Positions 42,078 to 52,800 of a stretch of 64,000 nucleotides of DNA are shown here, piece by piece; positions within the stretch are counted from its first letter, which is position 1; every line of letters begins with the position of its first letter. The position numbers were made by a program, and so were the translations under genes. The notes under the pieces were generated by a model that was not told where the DNA came from, made no database searches, and saw only the letters and a list, made by a program, of their open reading frames with translations. Source of the DNA: an uncultured Bacteroidota bacterium (GTDB lineage Bacteria; Bacteroidota; Bacteroidia; Flavobacteriales; Flavobacteriaceae); NCBI GenBank assembly GCA_902582405.1, contig CACHSA010000001.1, positions 104,500 to 168,499 on the forward strand, given 5' to 3'.

Positions 42078-43505
42078 ATGACTCTGCTTATTAAAGAAAT
42101 TTTAAAACTCCAACCAAAAAATCAGTTGGTAACGGTCAAAGGATGGGTTAAAAACTTTAGAGCTAATAAGTTTGTTTCCTTAAATGATGGAAGTACGGTT
42201 CAAAATATTCAATGCGTAATTGATTTTGAAAGTTTCGATGAGTTTATAATAAAAAAGATTACTTCTGGAACAAGCATCTCAATAAAAGGTAAACTAGTTA
42301 ATAGTCTTGGTAGTGGACAAGATGTTGAAATTTTAGTTACAAATATTAAAATTTATGGAGAATCCAATGCTGATAAATACCCTATACAACCTAAAAAACA
42401 CAGTTTTGAGTTTTTGAGAGAAAATGCTCATTTAAGGGTTAGGACTTCAACCTTCGGTGCAATTATGAGAATTAGATCTAAACTGTCATATGCAATTCAC
42501 AAATTCTTTCAGGAAGAAAATTTTCAGTATGTTAACACTCCTATAATTACATCAAACGATGCAGAAGGAGCTGGCGAAATGTTTAGAGTGACTACTTTGG
42601 ATCCAAAGTTTCCCCCATTAGAACAAAATAATGTTGACTTTAAAAAAGATTTTTTTTCTAAAAAAACACACTTGACAGTTTCAGGTCAACTAGAAGCAGA
42701 GTCGTATGCTTTAGGACTTGGGAAAGTATATACATTTGGACCTACCTTTAGAGCAGAAAACTCTAATACAACTCGTCATCTGTCTGAATTTTGGATGATC
42801 GAACCCGAAATGGCTTTTTTTGATTTGGAGGATAATATTAATCTAGCTGAAAAATTTATAAAATATATACTGAATTTTATAATTGAAGAATGCGTAGATG
42901 ATCTAAATTTTTTGGAACAAAGACTATTTAATGAAGAAAAAAATAAACCAAAAAACGAAAGAAATGAAATGAAACTAATCGAAAAATTAAAATTTGTAGT
43001 TGACAATAAATTTGAGAGGGTTAGTTATTCAAAAGCGTTTGAGATTCTTAAAAATTGTGCTAAAAACAAAAAGAAAAAATTTGAATTTTTAGTTAATGAT
43101 TGGGGAATGGACTTTCAGAGTGAACACGAAAGATATTTGGTCGAAAAGCATTTTAATAAACCTGTAGTTATTTTTGATTACCCCTCTCAAAGTAAAGCAT
43201 TCTATATGAGATTAAATGATGACGAAACAACTGTTGCCGCTATGGATGTTCTATTTCCTGGGATTGGGGAAATTATCGGTGGGTCCCAAAGAGAGGAAAG
43301 GTTGAAAATATTAGAAAATAGAATGAATCAATTTGGTGTGTCGAAAAAAGATTTATGGTGGTACAAGGAGCTGAGAAGTTTTGGAACCGTACCCCATAGT
43401 GGATTTGGATTAGGGTTTGAGCGTATTGTCTTGTTTGCTACTGGTATGAGCAATATAAGAGATGTTATTCCATTTCCTCGGACTCCAAATAATGCTTTAT
43501 TTTAA
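42078..43505 (+). CDS. asnS: asparagine--tRNA ligase
   Basis: This 475-residue class IIb synthetase has an N-terminal OB-fold anticodon domain (VTVKGWVKNFRANKFVSLNDGS) and the class II motifs: motif 1 region IRSKLSYAIHKFFQEENFQYVNTPII, motif 2 FGPTFRAENSNTTRHLSEFWMIEPE, and motif 3 SGFGLGFERIVLFATG. A Lys/Glu-rich insert after motif 2 (about 270-330) is as expected for bacterial AsnRS. It charges tRNA-Asn directly. The rpoN gene follows by about 40 bases. Confidence 0.96.
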   Translation: MTLLIKEILKLQPKNQLVTVKGWVKNFRANKFVSLNDGSTVQNIQCVIDFESFDEFIIKKITSGTSISIKGKLVNSLGSGQDVEILVTNIKIYGESNADKYPIQPKKHSFEFLRENAHLRVRTSTFGAIMRIRSKLSYAIHKFFQEENFQYVNTPIITSNDAEGAGEMFRVTTLDPKFPPLEQNNVDFKKDFFSKKTHLTVSGQLEAESYALGLGKVYTFGPTFRAENSNTTRHLSEFWMIEPEMAFFDLEDNINLAEKFIKYILNFIIEECVDDLNFLEQRLFNEEKNKPKNERNEMKLIEKLKFVVDNKFERVSYSKAFEILKNCAKNKKKKFEFLVNDWGMDFQSEHERYLVEKHFNKPVVIFDYPSQSKAFYMRLNDDETTVAAMDVLFPGIGEIIGGSQREERLKILENRMNQFGVSKKDLWWYKELRSFGTVPHSGFGLGFERIVLFATGMSNIRDVIPFPRTPNNALF

Positions 43506-43546
43506 AGAAATAGTAATTTCGTGGTAGTAATGTTTTTTTTAAGTTT

Positions 43547-44992
43547 ATGCTAAAACAAAATTTAACTTTCAAGTTATCTCAAAAACTTTCTCCTCAACAG
43601 ATTAAGTTAATGAAGTTAATTCAACTGTCCACACTAGACTTTGAGCAAAGAATAAAAAATGAGATTGAGGAAAATCCCGCACTTGAGAGTGGCATTGAAG
43701 AAAAAGCTTTTGATTTTGAAAATCAACAGGACCTAGAATTTCCTCAGAATTATTCTGAAAACAATGATATGGACATTGAAGATTATTTAAGCAATGATGA
43801 GACACCTTCATATAAATTGAATTCATTTAATTATAGTTCTGAAGAAGAGGAAAAAAGTACACCAATCTCGAGTCACACGAGTTTACACGAAAATTTAAAA
43901 AATCAAACTACTGTTTTAATTTTAACAGAAAAAGAAAAAATTATATCCGATTTTATAATTGGTAGTATAGATGGAAGTGGCTATTTAAGTCGATCAATTG
44001 ATGAATTAGTTGATGACATAGCTTTCACTCAAAACCAAATAATTAGCTCTAAGGAAATTCAAGATGTACTAAACATGATACAAAATTTAGAACCGCCTGG
44101 AATTGCAGCTAGGAATCTCCAAGAATGCTTGTCTATACAATTAAAAAGAAAACCAAAATCAGACGATATCTTGATTGCTTCAAAAATAATTGATAAGGGT
44201 TTTGACTTATTTTCTAAAAAACATTTCAAAAAAATGCAAGAGAAATTTAATCTTAGTGAAGTTCTTCTAAAAAAAGGATTAAAGGAGATTGAAAAATTAA
44301 ATCCGAAGCCAGGAGGTTCTATTTCGTCATTTTCAGAAAATAATCATATTGTTCCAGATTTTATCTTAAATGTCAATGATAACCATATAAGTGTAAATTT
44401 AAACAGAAGAAATGCTCCAGAATTACATATCTCAGCAAATTACAAAGAAATGCTTAAAGGTTACCAAAGCTCAAAAAAAAAGTCAAAAGCTCAAAGAGAA
44501 ACAGTTCAGTTTATAAAGCAAAAACTCGATGCTGCGAAATGGTTTATTGAAGCGATAACACAACGACACCAAACACTTAGTTTAACAATAGATGCAATAG
44601 TTAAATTCCAGAAAGACTATTTTTTATCTGGTGACGAAAAAAAATTAAGACCCATGATTTTAAAGCATATTGCAGAAAAGACTAATATGGATATTTCTAC
44701 AATTTCTAGAGTTGCTAATAGTAAATATATTGAAACTCCCTATGGTACTTTTTTATTGAAAAAATTTTTTTCTGAATCTTTGAAGAATTTGGAAGGTGAA
44801 GAAGTATCTAGTTTTGAAATTAAAAATATTCTTGAATCATTAATTGAAAGTGAAAACAAAAAGACTCCTTTTTCAGATATGGATTTATCGATAGAGCTTT
44901 CTAAAAAAGGTTATTCTTTGGCTAGAAGGACCGTTGCAAAATATAGGGAACAATTGAACTTTCCAGTTGCGAGGCTAAGAAAAGAACTATAA
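43547..44992 (+). CDS. rpoN: RNA polymerase sigma-54 factor
   Basis: This 481-residue sigma-54 has the Gln/Leu-rich activator region I (LSPQQIKLMKLIQLSTLDFEQRI, about 15-40), an acidic region II (about 45-105), the core-binding domain, the helix-turn-helix DISTISRVANSKYIETPYG, and the C-terminal RpoN box ARRTVAKYRE at about 461-470. It recognises -24/-12 promoters and needs an AAA+ activator, none of which is in the window. The end overlaps the convergent PorT-like gene by six bases. Confidence 0.96.
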   Translation: MLKQNLTFKLSQKLSPQQIKLMKLIQLSTLDFEQRIKNEIEENPALESGIEEKAFDFENQQDLEFPQNYSENNDMDIEDYLSNDETPSYKLNSFNYSSEEEEKSTPISSHTSLHENLKNQTTVLILTEKEKIISDFIIGSIDGSGYLSRSIDELVDDIAFTQNQIISSKEIQDVLNMIQNLEPPGIAARNLQECLSIQLKRKPKSDDILIASKIIDKGFDLFSKKHFKKMQEKFNLSEVLLKKGLKEIEKLNPKPGGSISSFSENNHIVPDFILNVNDNHISVNLNRRNAPELHISANYKEMLKGYQSSKKKSKAQRETVQFIKQKLDAAKWFIEAITQRHQTLSLTIDAIVKFQKDYFLSGDEKKLRPMILKHIAEKTNMDISTISRVANSKYIETPYGTFLLKKFFSESLKNLEGEEVSSFEIKNILESLIESENKKTPFSDMDLSIELSKKGYSLARRTVAKYREQLNFPVARLRKEL

Positions 44993-45634
44993 TAGATAAA
45001 AAACAAGTCCAACACTCGAAATATAAAAACCACTATCTAAACTATTTGAAGTTGTTGAAATCTTAATCAATGGTGAAAGCCCAGTTTCAAACCTTATGTT
45101 CCAAGTGTTGAAGCCAACAGATATAGATACGCTGTGTGTAAATTCACTAACAAAGTTTTTTAAGGAAGTCTTTCTCCCAAAAAAAGGTTTATATTTAGGT
45201 GAAAAGTTATAATTTACTCTATATCCGAGATAAACCCTCCAAAAGGCAAAACTTTCAATAGTGGAGGTTCTTAATCTAAATTCAAACGGAAACTGAATTG
45301 TATGATAGGAGAGCTTATTTCTCAATGCAAAATCATCATCAAGGATAAAATTTAAATTCTGTCCAATATCGAGATTATTGACCAATCTAGAGTATCCATA
45401 ACCTAAACCTAGAGCAACAGCCTTATTACCTTTCTTATTTAGCGAGATGTCTTTTAACAAACCAAAATTAAAACTCCTAGAAAAACCGTTTTGTTGATAA
45501 CCCTCAATACTTTTTAATTGAAAGTCAAAATTAAAATTTAAATAGATTTGATCTTCTTTATATTTTATATTACTGTTTTCTTGACTATTTAATAAATTAA
45601 ATAACGAAAATGTTATAAGTAATTTTAGTTTCAT
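44987..45634 (-). CDS. PorT-family outer-membrane beta-barrel protein
   Basis: This 215-residue protein has a signal peptide (MKLKLLITFSLFNLLNSQ) and alternating strands typical of a small eight-stranded barrel, such as AVALGLGYGYSRLV, HTIQFPFEFRLRT and YLGYRVNYNFSPKYK, ending in an aromatic/hydrophobic strand. Proteins of this size beside ExbB/ExbD genes in Bacteroidetes are annotated PorT or SprT, linked to type IX secretion. Sequence conservation is low, so the PorT label rests partly on context. Transcription is on the minus strand together with the ExbD genes. Confidence 0.72.
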   Translation of the reverse strand: MKLKLLITFSLFNLLNSQENSNIKYKEDQIYLNFNFDFQLKSIEGYQQNGFSRSFNFGLLKDISLNKKGNKAVALGLGYGYSRLVNNLDIGQNLNFILDDDFALRNKLSYHTIQFPFEFRLRTSTIESFAFWRVYLGYRVNYNFSPKYKPFFGRKTSLKNFVSEFTHSVSISVGFNTWNIRFETGLSPLIKISTTSNSLDSGFYISSVGLVFYLL

Positions 45635-45671
45635 TACTTATCTTTAAAATTGGTTATTAATATAAAAAAAA

Positions 45672-46151
45672 TTAATCTAAATTTTGGGAGTAATCGCCAA
45701 CTCTGGTAGTATAATTAATTTTTAAAGCATTAACTTTTCTTAATTCCTGCTTAATATCAGATATTAAACCCATATTTGTTTCACCGTCAACTTTGAGTGC
45801 AGTTGTTAAAACATTTTGAAGCTCTTGTCTCTTCGAAGCCCTTTCTGCCAAGACAAAAGCTGCCACATCACTAACTGTAGCAAATTTATCATTTAGTTGA
45901 ATTCTTGCCTGGGTTCCATACTTTTCTTGATATCTAATAGATGGCTTACCAGCATAAATATACATAACACGATCTTTTTTGTCTAGCTTTTGCACTTGAT
46001 CGGCTGCAGGCAAAGTATTTTTCACCATAAGAGTACTATCTCTCATAACAGTTGCTACCATAAAGAAAAATAAAAGCATGAAAACAATATCTGGTAGTGA
46101 GGCTGTAGATATAGCAGGAAGACCTTTCTTATTTTTTTTAAATTTTGACAT
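45672..46151 (-). CDS. exbD: ExbD/TolR-family biopolymer transport protein (second copy)
   Basis: This 159-residue protein has a short cytoplasmic start, one membrane helix (about 18-40) with the conserved Asp in SLPDIVFMLLFFFMVATVM, and a periplasmic domain. The conserved K-x-x-L-P pattern appears as MVKNTLPAADQ. With ExbB it forms a proton-driven motor that energises TonB-type transport or related envelope work. It follows the longer ExbD by five bases; the two differ greatly in the periplasmic part, so they probably form a heteromeric stator. Confidence 0.9.
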   Translation of the reverse strand: MSKFKKNKKGLPAISTASLPDIVFMLLFFFMVATVMRDSTLMVKNTLPAADQVQKLDKKDRVMYIYAGKPSIRYQEKYGTQARIQLNDKFATVSDVAAFVLAERASKRQELQNVLTTALKVDGETNMGLISDIKQELRKVNALKINYTTRVGDYSQNLD

Positions 46152-46156
46152 ATATA

Positions 46157-46780
46157 TTAGTTTGTTTTACTTGGTTCAGCTTCCGATAATTTTTGAGGAA
46201 ACATTGCTTTTATAGAATCTAAAAGAGGTTTAAGTTTTTGTTTTTCGTCTAAACTTGTTCTAGGATCACTATATCTTTTTTGAGCATCAATAAAACTGAT
46301 TCCGGTCATAGGATATATTCTATTAAATTCCCTGTTCCGCAGATCATTGTAAGCTGCAACTAACTCATTTTGAACAGCAATGTAAGCTTTATAAGAGGTT
46401 TGTCTATCATTTTTAAGAGAGATAATTGCTTTTTCTGGGTTATCGGAAGATTTAGGATTTTTGTCACCCTGGCAATATAGACAAACTTCTTCACCCTTGC
46501 CTCCTCCATTGTCTAAAAATTCAATAGCAGATTGTCTTAAATCTTTAATATCCATCAACTCCTCCTCAACTAGCAATCTATTGTCTTTATTAACTACCAC
46601 AGTGAAAATATTTCTCTCTTTAATAATTGGTGGATCTTCAATTTCATCCGTAGGGGGCAGCTTTCTGTTTATTCCGGAATCAGTCTCTATGGTTGTAGTG
46701 ACTAGGAAAAATATCAGCAACAGAAAAGCAATATCAGCCATTGATCCAGCATTAACTTCAGGAGCAGCTCTTCTAGCCAT
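46157..46780 (-). CDS. exbD: ExbD/TolR-family biopolymer transport protein (first copy)
   Basis: This 207-residue ExbD-like protein has a membrane helix at about residues 15-33 (SMADIAFLLLIFFLVTTTI, conserved Asp) followed by INRKLPPTDE. The periplasmic part is longer than normal for ExbD and includes a segment with C-L-Y-C (about 99-102) and a low-complexity Lys/Asp stretch. That pair of cysteines could form a disulfide or bind a metal; this is inference. It lies between the small membrane-protein gene and the second ExbD. Confidence 0.88.
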   Translation of the reverse strand: MARRAAPEVNAGSMADIAFLLLIFFLVTTTIETDSGINRKLPPTDEIEDPPIIKERNIFTVVVNKDNRLLVEEELMDIKDLRQSAIEFLDNGGGKGEEVCLYCQGDKNPKSSDNPEKAIISLKNDRQTSYKAYIAVQNELVAAYNDLRNREFNRIYPMTGISFIDAQKRYSDPRTSLDEKQKLKPLLDSIKAMFPQKLSEAEPSKTN

Positions 46781-46784
46781 AATA

Positions 46785-47231
46785 TTATTTAATTAGTCTT
46801 TTAAGTCCAGAAAATATCATAGATAGAATAGCACTGATTGCTAGTATATAAAAAGTTCTTATTCCAGTTTCAACCCATCTAGAACCTGACTCTGACAAAA
46901 ATTTTCCATCCTTTAAAGGAGTTTCTACACCACTTGACGAAATATAGGCTATACCAACAATAGATATAAAAATTCCAATAAAAATTAATGCTTTTTTTAG
47001 TTTTTCTGTGTTAGCAAACAGAGCTTTCAAAGAAAAGATTAAGGTTGCTCCTACTGTTAATAATAGTGTAACCTGAGATATTGATATTAGCGGACTAACA
47101 GCAGAAAAATCCCCCTGGGAAGCATTCATTTTAATTAACTCGTCTCCCGAACCCATAACAACAAATAAGCAAATGACACCAGAGAGTCCAAGTATTGCTG
47201 AGAAAACTTTTACTATTAATTGAAAATTCAT
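46785..47231 (-). CDS. uncharacterised membrane protein within the ExbB-ExbD operon
   Basis: This protein has about 148 residues from the Met at 47231, which leaves four bases after the exbB stop; an earlier Met at 47252 would overlap exbB. Four hydrophobic segments are visible: about residues 5-25, 45-66, 77-95 and 120-140. I do not recognise a named family. Its fixed position between the proton channel and the two ExbD genes suggests a subunit or assembly factor of the same motor complex. Confidence 0.75.
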   Translation of the reverse strand: MNFQLIVKVFSAILGLSGVICLFVVMGSGDELIKMNASQGDFSAVSPLISISQVTLLLTVGATLIFSLKALFANTEKLKKALIFIGIFISIVGIAYISSSGVETPLKDGKFLSESGSRWVETGIRTFYILAISAILSMIFSGLKRLIK

Positions 47232-47235
47232 GTTA

Positions 47236-48000
47236 TTATTTTTTGTTAGCAACTAGTATATCCACAAGAGAAATGGAAGCATCTTCCATGTCATTAACTA
47301 TTGCATCAATTTTTGCAATTATATAATTATAAAATACTTGAAGTATAATTGCAACTATAAGTCCAAATACAGTTGTTAATAAGGCTACTTTGATACCCCC
47401 AGCAACCAAGGAGGGCTGCATATCACCTGCAGCTTCGATTTTGTCAAACGCTTGAATCATCCCTATAACTGTCCCCATAAAACCAAGCATGGGAGCTAAA
47501 GCAATAAAAAGGGAAATCCAAGAAACATTTTTTTCCAATTGACCCATTTGAACTCCTCCATAGGCAATTACTGCTTTTTCGGCACTTTCAATACTTTCAT
47601 CTGCTCTGTCTAAACCTTGATAAAAAATAGAAGCAACCGGACCTTTGGTATTCCTGCATAATTCTTTTGCAGCATCAACGCCACCACTAGAAAGAGCTTC
47701 TTCTACACCCTCAGTTAATTTTTTAGTATTAGTTGAAGCCAAGTTTAAAAATATTATTCTTTCAATTGAAATAGCTAGTCCTAAAATTAGACAAATCAAA
47801 ACGATACCCATGAAGCTGGGTCCACCTTCTATGAAACGTTTTTTTAGTTCTTGAGTAAAGGAAGCTGTTTCTTCGCTTACTTCCGTTTCCATGTTATCTT
47901 GAATAATTGTTGAGTTTATGTTGTAACCAACAGCTGAATAAACTGGGTTCACAACACTGAACGATAATAATGCAATTAATAATATTAATGACTTTTTCAT
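47236..48000 (-). CDS. exbB: MotA/TolQ/ExbB proton channel family protein
   Basis: This 254-residue protein has a signal-like N-terminus (MKKSLILLIALLSFSVVNPVYS) and three membrane helices of the ExbB/TolQ fold. FMGIVLICLILGLAISIERII lies near 60-80, and the signature PMLGFMGTVIGMIQAFDKIE near 165-185 precedes GIKVALLTTVFGLIVAIILQVFYNYI. It conducts protons with the ExbD proteins to drive envelope transport. It is the first gene of the minus-strand motor operon ending at the PorT-like gene. Confidence 0.93.
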   Translation of the reverse strand: MKKSLILLIALLSFSVVNPVYSAVGYNINSTIIQDNMETEVSEETASFTQELKKRFIEGGPSFMGIVLICLILGLAISIERIIFLNLASTNTKKLTEGVEEALSSGGVDAAKELCRNTKGPVASIFYQGLDRADESIESAEKAVIAYGGVQMGQLEKNVSWISLFIALAPMLGFMGTVIGMIQAFDKIEAAGDMQPSLVAGGIKVALLTTVFGLIVAIILQVFYNYIIAKIDAIVNDMEDASISLVDILVANKK

Positions 48001-48106
48001 AAAATATTTTTTTATCTATTAAATTGAGGGCTAAATATAAAAAAAATATGTTTTATTATTGCTTGCTAATACCAAAATCGGATAAAATTATTTAAAAATA
48101 AAAAAA

Positions 48107-49831
48107 TTAGTCCCAATTAATGAGATAATTATTTTTAGGTGCTGTTAATTTAAGTCTTTTTTTAATTTTATTCAGGTACATGGTGTTGTAACGTAATCGA
48201 GAAATATGATTCGGATTTTGTTGATCTCCATTCCAACAATGCTCTGCTCCATCACCGTAATCCACTTCACCCCCATAATAAGGGTTTTTGGTATTTTCTA
48301 AGAATTTTTCGGTTAATACCACAGCATTATTTAAATAATAATTATCCATATCCCCACAATATATATTGATTTTCCCTTTTAAATCCTTACCTATATCACT
48401 CCAATCTCTTTCCATTATATACCTAATATCATAATTTTCTTTCCAATAATTCGCAACCTCCTTATCTATCTCACCGGTAAGCTTATTCCAAATAGGTTTA
48501 GGGTATCCATTTTCACCAATTGGAGAATAAACTGCCTGCCAAATATCCCACTGATCCCCTGACCTGCTATTATTGCCAAGTATATACTCTCTCCTATTTA
48601 TATCTTTTAAATAAGCTTTAATTTTACCTGCCCCATCTCTTATTCCAGGCCTTAAATTCCTGGTAAATTCTCCTTCATCGAAATAGGCATTTTTGTCCTT
48701 GTAGATGTCTACAATTGTAAAAGCTCTAAAGTCTATTGGATCTGGACAAGCTGCGAAGCATCCATTGTAATCCTTGGGATAGAATACTTGAGCAGCTAAG
48801 GCCTCCCATCCACCTGTGGAACCACCATATAAAAATCTACCCCATCCCTCACCTATACCATCAAATGATTCTTCAATATACGGAATCAATTCGTATGTTA
48901 TGGCATCACCATATGGACCTAAATTTGCAGAATTAACAGCATAGGAGTCATCATAGTATGGGTTTTGATGTTGAATTTCAATAACCATAAATCGTGGAAA
49001 ATTTTTTGAAATCCATTTTTTATAAAAGTCGTAAGCCTCTTTTTCCTGAATAAATTTATATCCAGTAATTCCAAATCTTTCATTGAATATAGAATCAGTT
49101 TTTGGAGCATCTGGAGGCTTATTTCTAAAGCCTCTGAATGTATTAGGAAAGTGACCATGAAAAATCATAAGAGGATATCTTTTTAATCCTGTCTTTTTAA
49201 AATTTTTAGGCAATAAAACATTTGCTTGCAAAAACATTGGTCTTCCCCAAAATTCTGAAAGTAACTTGCTTTGAATTTTGACATGTTTTATGTATTTAGA
49301 GTCATTAATCGCTTCTATCTCAGGAATTTCTTTATTTAAAACAATTTCTACAGAACTTGATTTCTTTTGAATTTTGATTTTTTTGGTTTCGCTATACAAA
49401 TTTTTTGGACTAATATTCCACTTTTGCCCCTCACCCTGATCCATTGGCAACTTTAATTCAAATCCAGTTGCCATTTTAAAAGTATCGTATTTGTGAAGAA
49501 GTGCTTGAATAAAATACTCGCCGTCAGGCAAATCTTTAAGTTTATTAATCGGATATGCTAACAAATTTGGATTAAATTTTATTAATTCTCCAGGCTTCCA
49601 ATTTTCTACATCAATTCCAACAATAATTCCTGTGTTTTTAGTATCGTTTATTTGAAATCTTGGTTCAGGTGTTTGTTTTTTACTAAACATTAGCAATAGT
49701 CTTCCATCGAATCCGTTTTCTGTTGCAAAATCATTTGAATAACTAACACTAATAAAACTACTGTCATTTTCTGATACACATCCTTTAAAAATTAAAGTGA
49801 ATACCAACAATAAATACTTAATTTTATTCAT
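48107..49831 (-). CDS. esterase-like alpha/beta hydrolase lipoprotein
   Basis: This 574-residue protein has a lipobox Cys18 (LIFKGC), an N-terminal beta-rich region (about 20-190), and an alpha/beta hydrolase domain. PLMIFHGHFPNTFRG fits the strand and oxyanion region, and GGSTGGWEALAAQVFYP holds the nucleophile elbow G-x-S-x-G-G, followed by CPDPIDFRAF. The layout is close to enterochelin-esterase-like (Esterase_phd) proteins. It is probably anchored in the outer or inner membrane facing the periplasm and acts on an ester or peptide of unknown kind. It is divergent from the Asp-box propeller gene with 64 bases between. Confidence 0.83.
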   Translation of the reverse strand: MNKIKYLLLVFTLIFKGCVSENDSSFISVSYSNDFATENGFDGRLLLMFSKKQTPEPRFQINDTKNTGIIVGIDVENWKPGELIKFNPNLLAYPINKLKDLPDGEYFIQALLHKYDTFKMATGFELKLPMDQGEGQKWNISPKNLYSETKKIKIQKKSSSVEIVLNKEIPEIEAINDSKYIKHVKIQSKLLSEFWGRPMFLQANVLLPKNFKKTGLKRYPLMIFHGHFPNTFRGFRNKPPDAPKTDSIFNERFGITGYKFIQEKEAYDFYKKWISKNFPRFMVIEIQHQNPYYDDSYAVNSANLGPYGDAITYELIPYIEESFDGIGEGWGRFLYGGSTGGWEALAAQVFYPKDYNGCFAACPDPIDFRAFTIVDIYKDKNAYFDEGEFTRNLRPGIRDGAGKIKAYLKDINRREYILGNNSRSGDQWDIWQAVYSPIGENGYPKPIWNKLTGEIDKEVANYWKENYDIRYIMERDWSDIGKDLKGKINIYCGDMDNYYLNNAVVLTEKFLENTKNPYYGGEVDYGDGAEHCWNGDQQNPNHISRLRYNTMYLNKIKKRLKLTAPKNNYLINWD

Positions 49832-49854
49832 TTTTTATTTATTTTTATTTATTA

Positions 49855-49862
49855 CAAACTTA
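49855..49862 (-). promoter_or_regulatory. candidate -7 element upstream of the esterase-like gene
   Basis: TAAGTTTG on the minus strand fits TAnnTTTG and lies 24 bases before the start codon at 49831. No -33 box is visible at the correct spacing. Confidence 0.3.
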
Positions 49863-49895
49863 TCAAATATCATTTGAATTAACCCTTCTACTGAA

Positions 49896-52800
49896 ATGCT
49901 AAATAATAATTATACGCTTCTAATACTCATATTCATAGTTTCATTTAATTCTTTCTCCCAAAGAAATATAAACAAACAAAAAATAAGTACTGAAAAAGTG
50001 ACCTACAATAATTTGTTATGGCGAAATATTGGCCCATTTAGAGGTGGAAGAAGTGTAGCTTCTTGTGGATTGATTAAAAAAGAAAATATTTTTTATATGG
50101 GAAGTACTGGGGGTGGTGTTTGGAAATCGGAAGATTACGGAATTAATTGGAAAAATATTTCAGACGGGTTTTTCAAGACTGGCACAGTAGGTGCAATATC
50201 TGTTTCTGAAGCCGATGAAAATATTGTTGTTGTTGGTATGGGAGAGCATGCTGCAAGAGGTGTTATGACATCAATGGGAAATGGTGTTTACATTTCAACA
50301 GATGCGGGGAATACATGGGATCACAAAGGTCTGGAAAACACCTACCATATTTCAGATGTTATAATTCATCCTGAAGATCCTAAAATAATTTTCGTTTCTG
50401 CTCAGGGTTCTCAATATGGACCTTCCAAAGACAGAGGTGTTTTTAAAACCATCGATGGAGGTAATACCTGGAAAAAAGTTTTATATATTAATCAAAACGT
50501 AGGTGCCTCGTCTATAAGCATAGATATGACTAATCCGAGAATAATTTATGCCTCTATGTGGGAACATTCTCGAACGCCTTGGCAAATAAGGTCGGGAGGG
50601 AAAAATTCAGGAATTTATAAATCATCTGATGAAGGAGAAAGTTGGGTTAAGATAAAAAACGGTTTGCCAAAAGAATTTGGAAAATCTGGTATTTCCGTAT
50701 CAAGAGCCAATCCAAATTTGGTTTACATTATTTTAGAAGCAGAGGGTGAAAAAAGTGGATTATACAAATCAACTGACAAGGGGGAAAACTGGAAATTAAT
50801 AAACAATGAGAGAATTAATATTACCCGCTCATGGTATTATATGGAGGTTTTTGCAGACCCCCAAGATGAAAATACAGTATATGTATTAAATGCTCCTGTT
50901 ATGAAATCAATTGATGGTGGAAAATCCTTTAAAAAAGTTGAGACACCACACGGGGATAATCACCATTTATGGATTAATCCAAATAATAATAATATTATGA
51001 TCAATTCAAATGATGGAGGAGCCAACATATCAACAGATGCAGGAAGGAGTTGGAGTTCTCAAAAAAATCAGCCCACTTCTCAATTTTACCGTGTGATAGC
51101 AGATTCCCAAACTCCTTATCACGTTTACGGTGGTCAACAAGACAACTCAGCTATTGGAATTAAAAACAGAACATATGGAAGAGGAATTAGTTGGAAAGAT
51201 TGGTATTCAGTAGCTGGATGTGAAAGTGCTTTTCTAGCATTTAATGACGACAATCCAAAAATCGTTTATGGAGGATGCTACCAAGGTATTATTGAAAGAT
51301 GGGACAGAGAAACAGGTGTCTCTAAACAAATAAAAGAGTATCCTGAACTTTCACTTGGAAATGTGCCAAAGAATTTTAAATATAGGTTCAATTGGAATGC
51401 TCCAATTTTATCAGCTCCTCAAAATTCAAATATAATTTATCATGCTGGAAATGTTGTATTTAAGTCTACAGACAAGGGAAATAGTTGGGAAGTGATTAGT
51501 GGTGACTTAACGAGAAATGAAAAAAACAAACACGGTAAGGGTGGTGCTCCTTTTACAAATGAGGCTGCAGGAGGTGAAAATTATAATACAATAATTAGTC
51601 TAGCTATATCAAAGAGAAATGGCGACGTGATTTGGGCTGGTTCCGACGATGGCCTTGTTCACCTGACTAGAAACGGTGGAAAGGATTGGGTTAATATTAC
51701 TCCTAGAGGACTAAAACCAGGGATCATAAATTCCATTGATTTGTCTGATTTCAAAGAAGGAAAAGCTTACATAACAGTGATGAGATACAAGTTTATGGAC
51801 ATGAATCCCTACATATATAAAACCGAAGACTTTGGGAAAAATTGGAAACTGATTTCAAATGGAATAGATGGAGAAAATAATTTTGTAAGAGTAGTTAGAG
51901 CAGATAAAAAAATCAATGGTCTTTTGTATGCGGGTACCGAAACTGGATTTTTTATCTCAAAAAATGACGGTGAAACTTGGGAAAACCTTCAACTCAATTT
52001 TCCTGTAGTGCCAATTAATGACCTTTTTATTAGAAATAATGATTTAATTGCGGCAACCGCAGGTAGATCTTTTTGGATTTTAGACAACTTATCTCCCTTA
52101 CAAGAATTAAATATACCAAAAGAGCCTAAAATCATTACTGAAAGTAAGGTTAAAAGATTTATTGGGGGATATATTGAAAACAGTACAAAGAAAAATTTAG
52201 GTCAAAACCCATTACCTGGTATAAAAATTGACTATTTCATTCCGAAAGGTATTGATACCCTTGATGTGAAAATTTCAATTCTTAAAAATGACATTGTAAT
52301 TAGAACATTTGAAAATAAAAAAGATACAATCAAATTTAAAACATGGCAGGGTGGACCATCAGAAAAGAAATACCTAAAACCAAAATATGGATTTAATAGA
52401 TTTAATTGGGATTTTAGAAGAGAGCCCTTTAGTGGGATTGACAAAGTTTTTGTATATGGAAGTTATAAATCTGGACTTGTTTCACCAGGTGATTATAAAA
52501 TTAAAATGAATATTGGAGACAAAGAATATCAAAATAGTTTTTTTATTGAACCTGATCCAAATTTTAATTTTAAGCCCTCAGAATATTTAGAACAAGAAGA
52601 ACTTTTATTGTCGATAGAAAAAAATATTAGAGATCTAAACATGACAGTTACAAAAGCAAGAAAAATTAAAGTGCAGTTGGAAAATGACATTGAAAAATTG
52701 GAAAAAAAAGAAGGGATGTCCGGTTTAATTGAAATGGCTAAGAAGATTACTTTTAAAATCGACCAATGGGAAAAAAAATTAATTCAACCCAAACAAAAAA

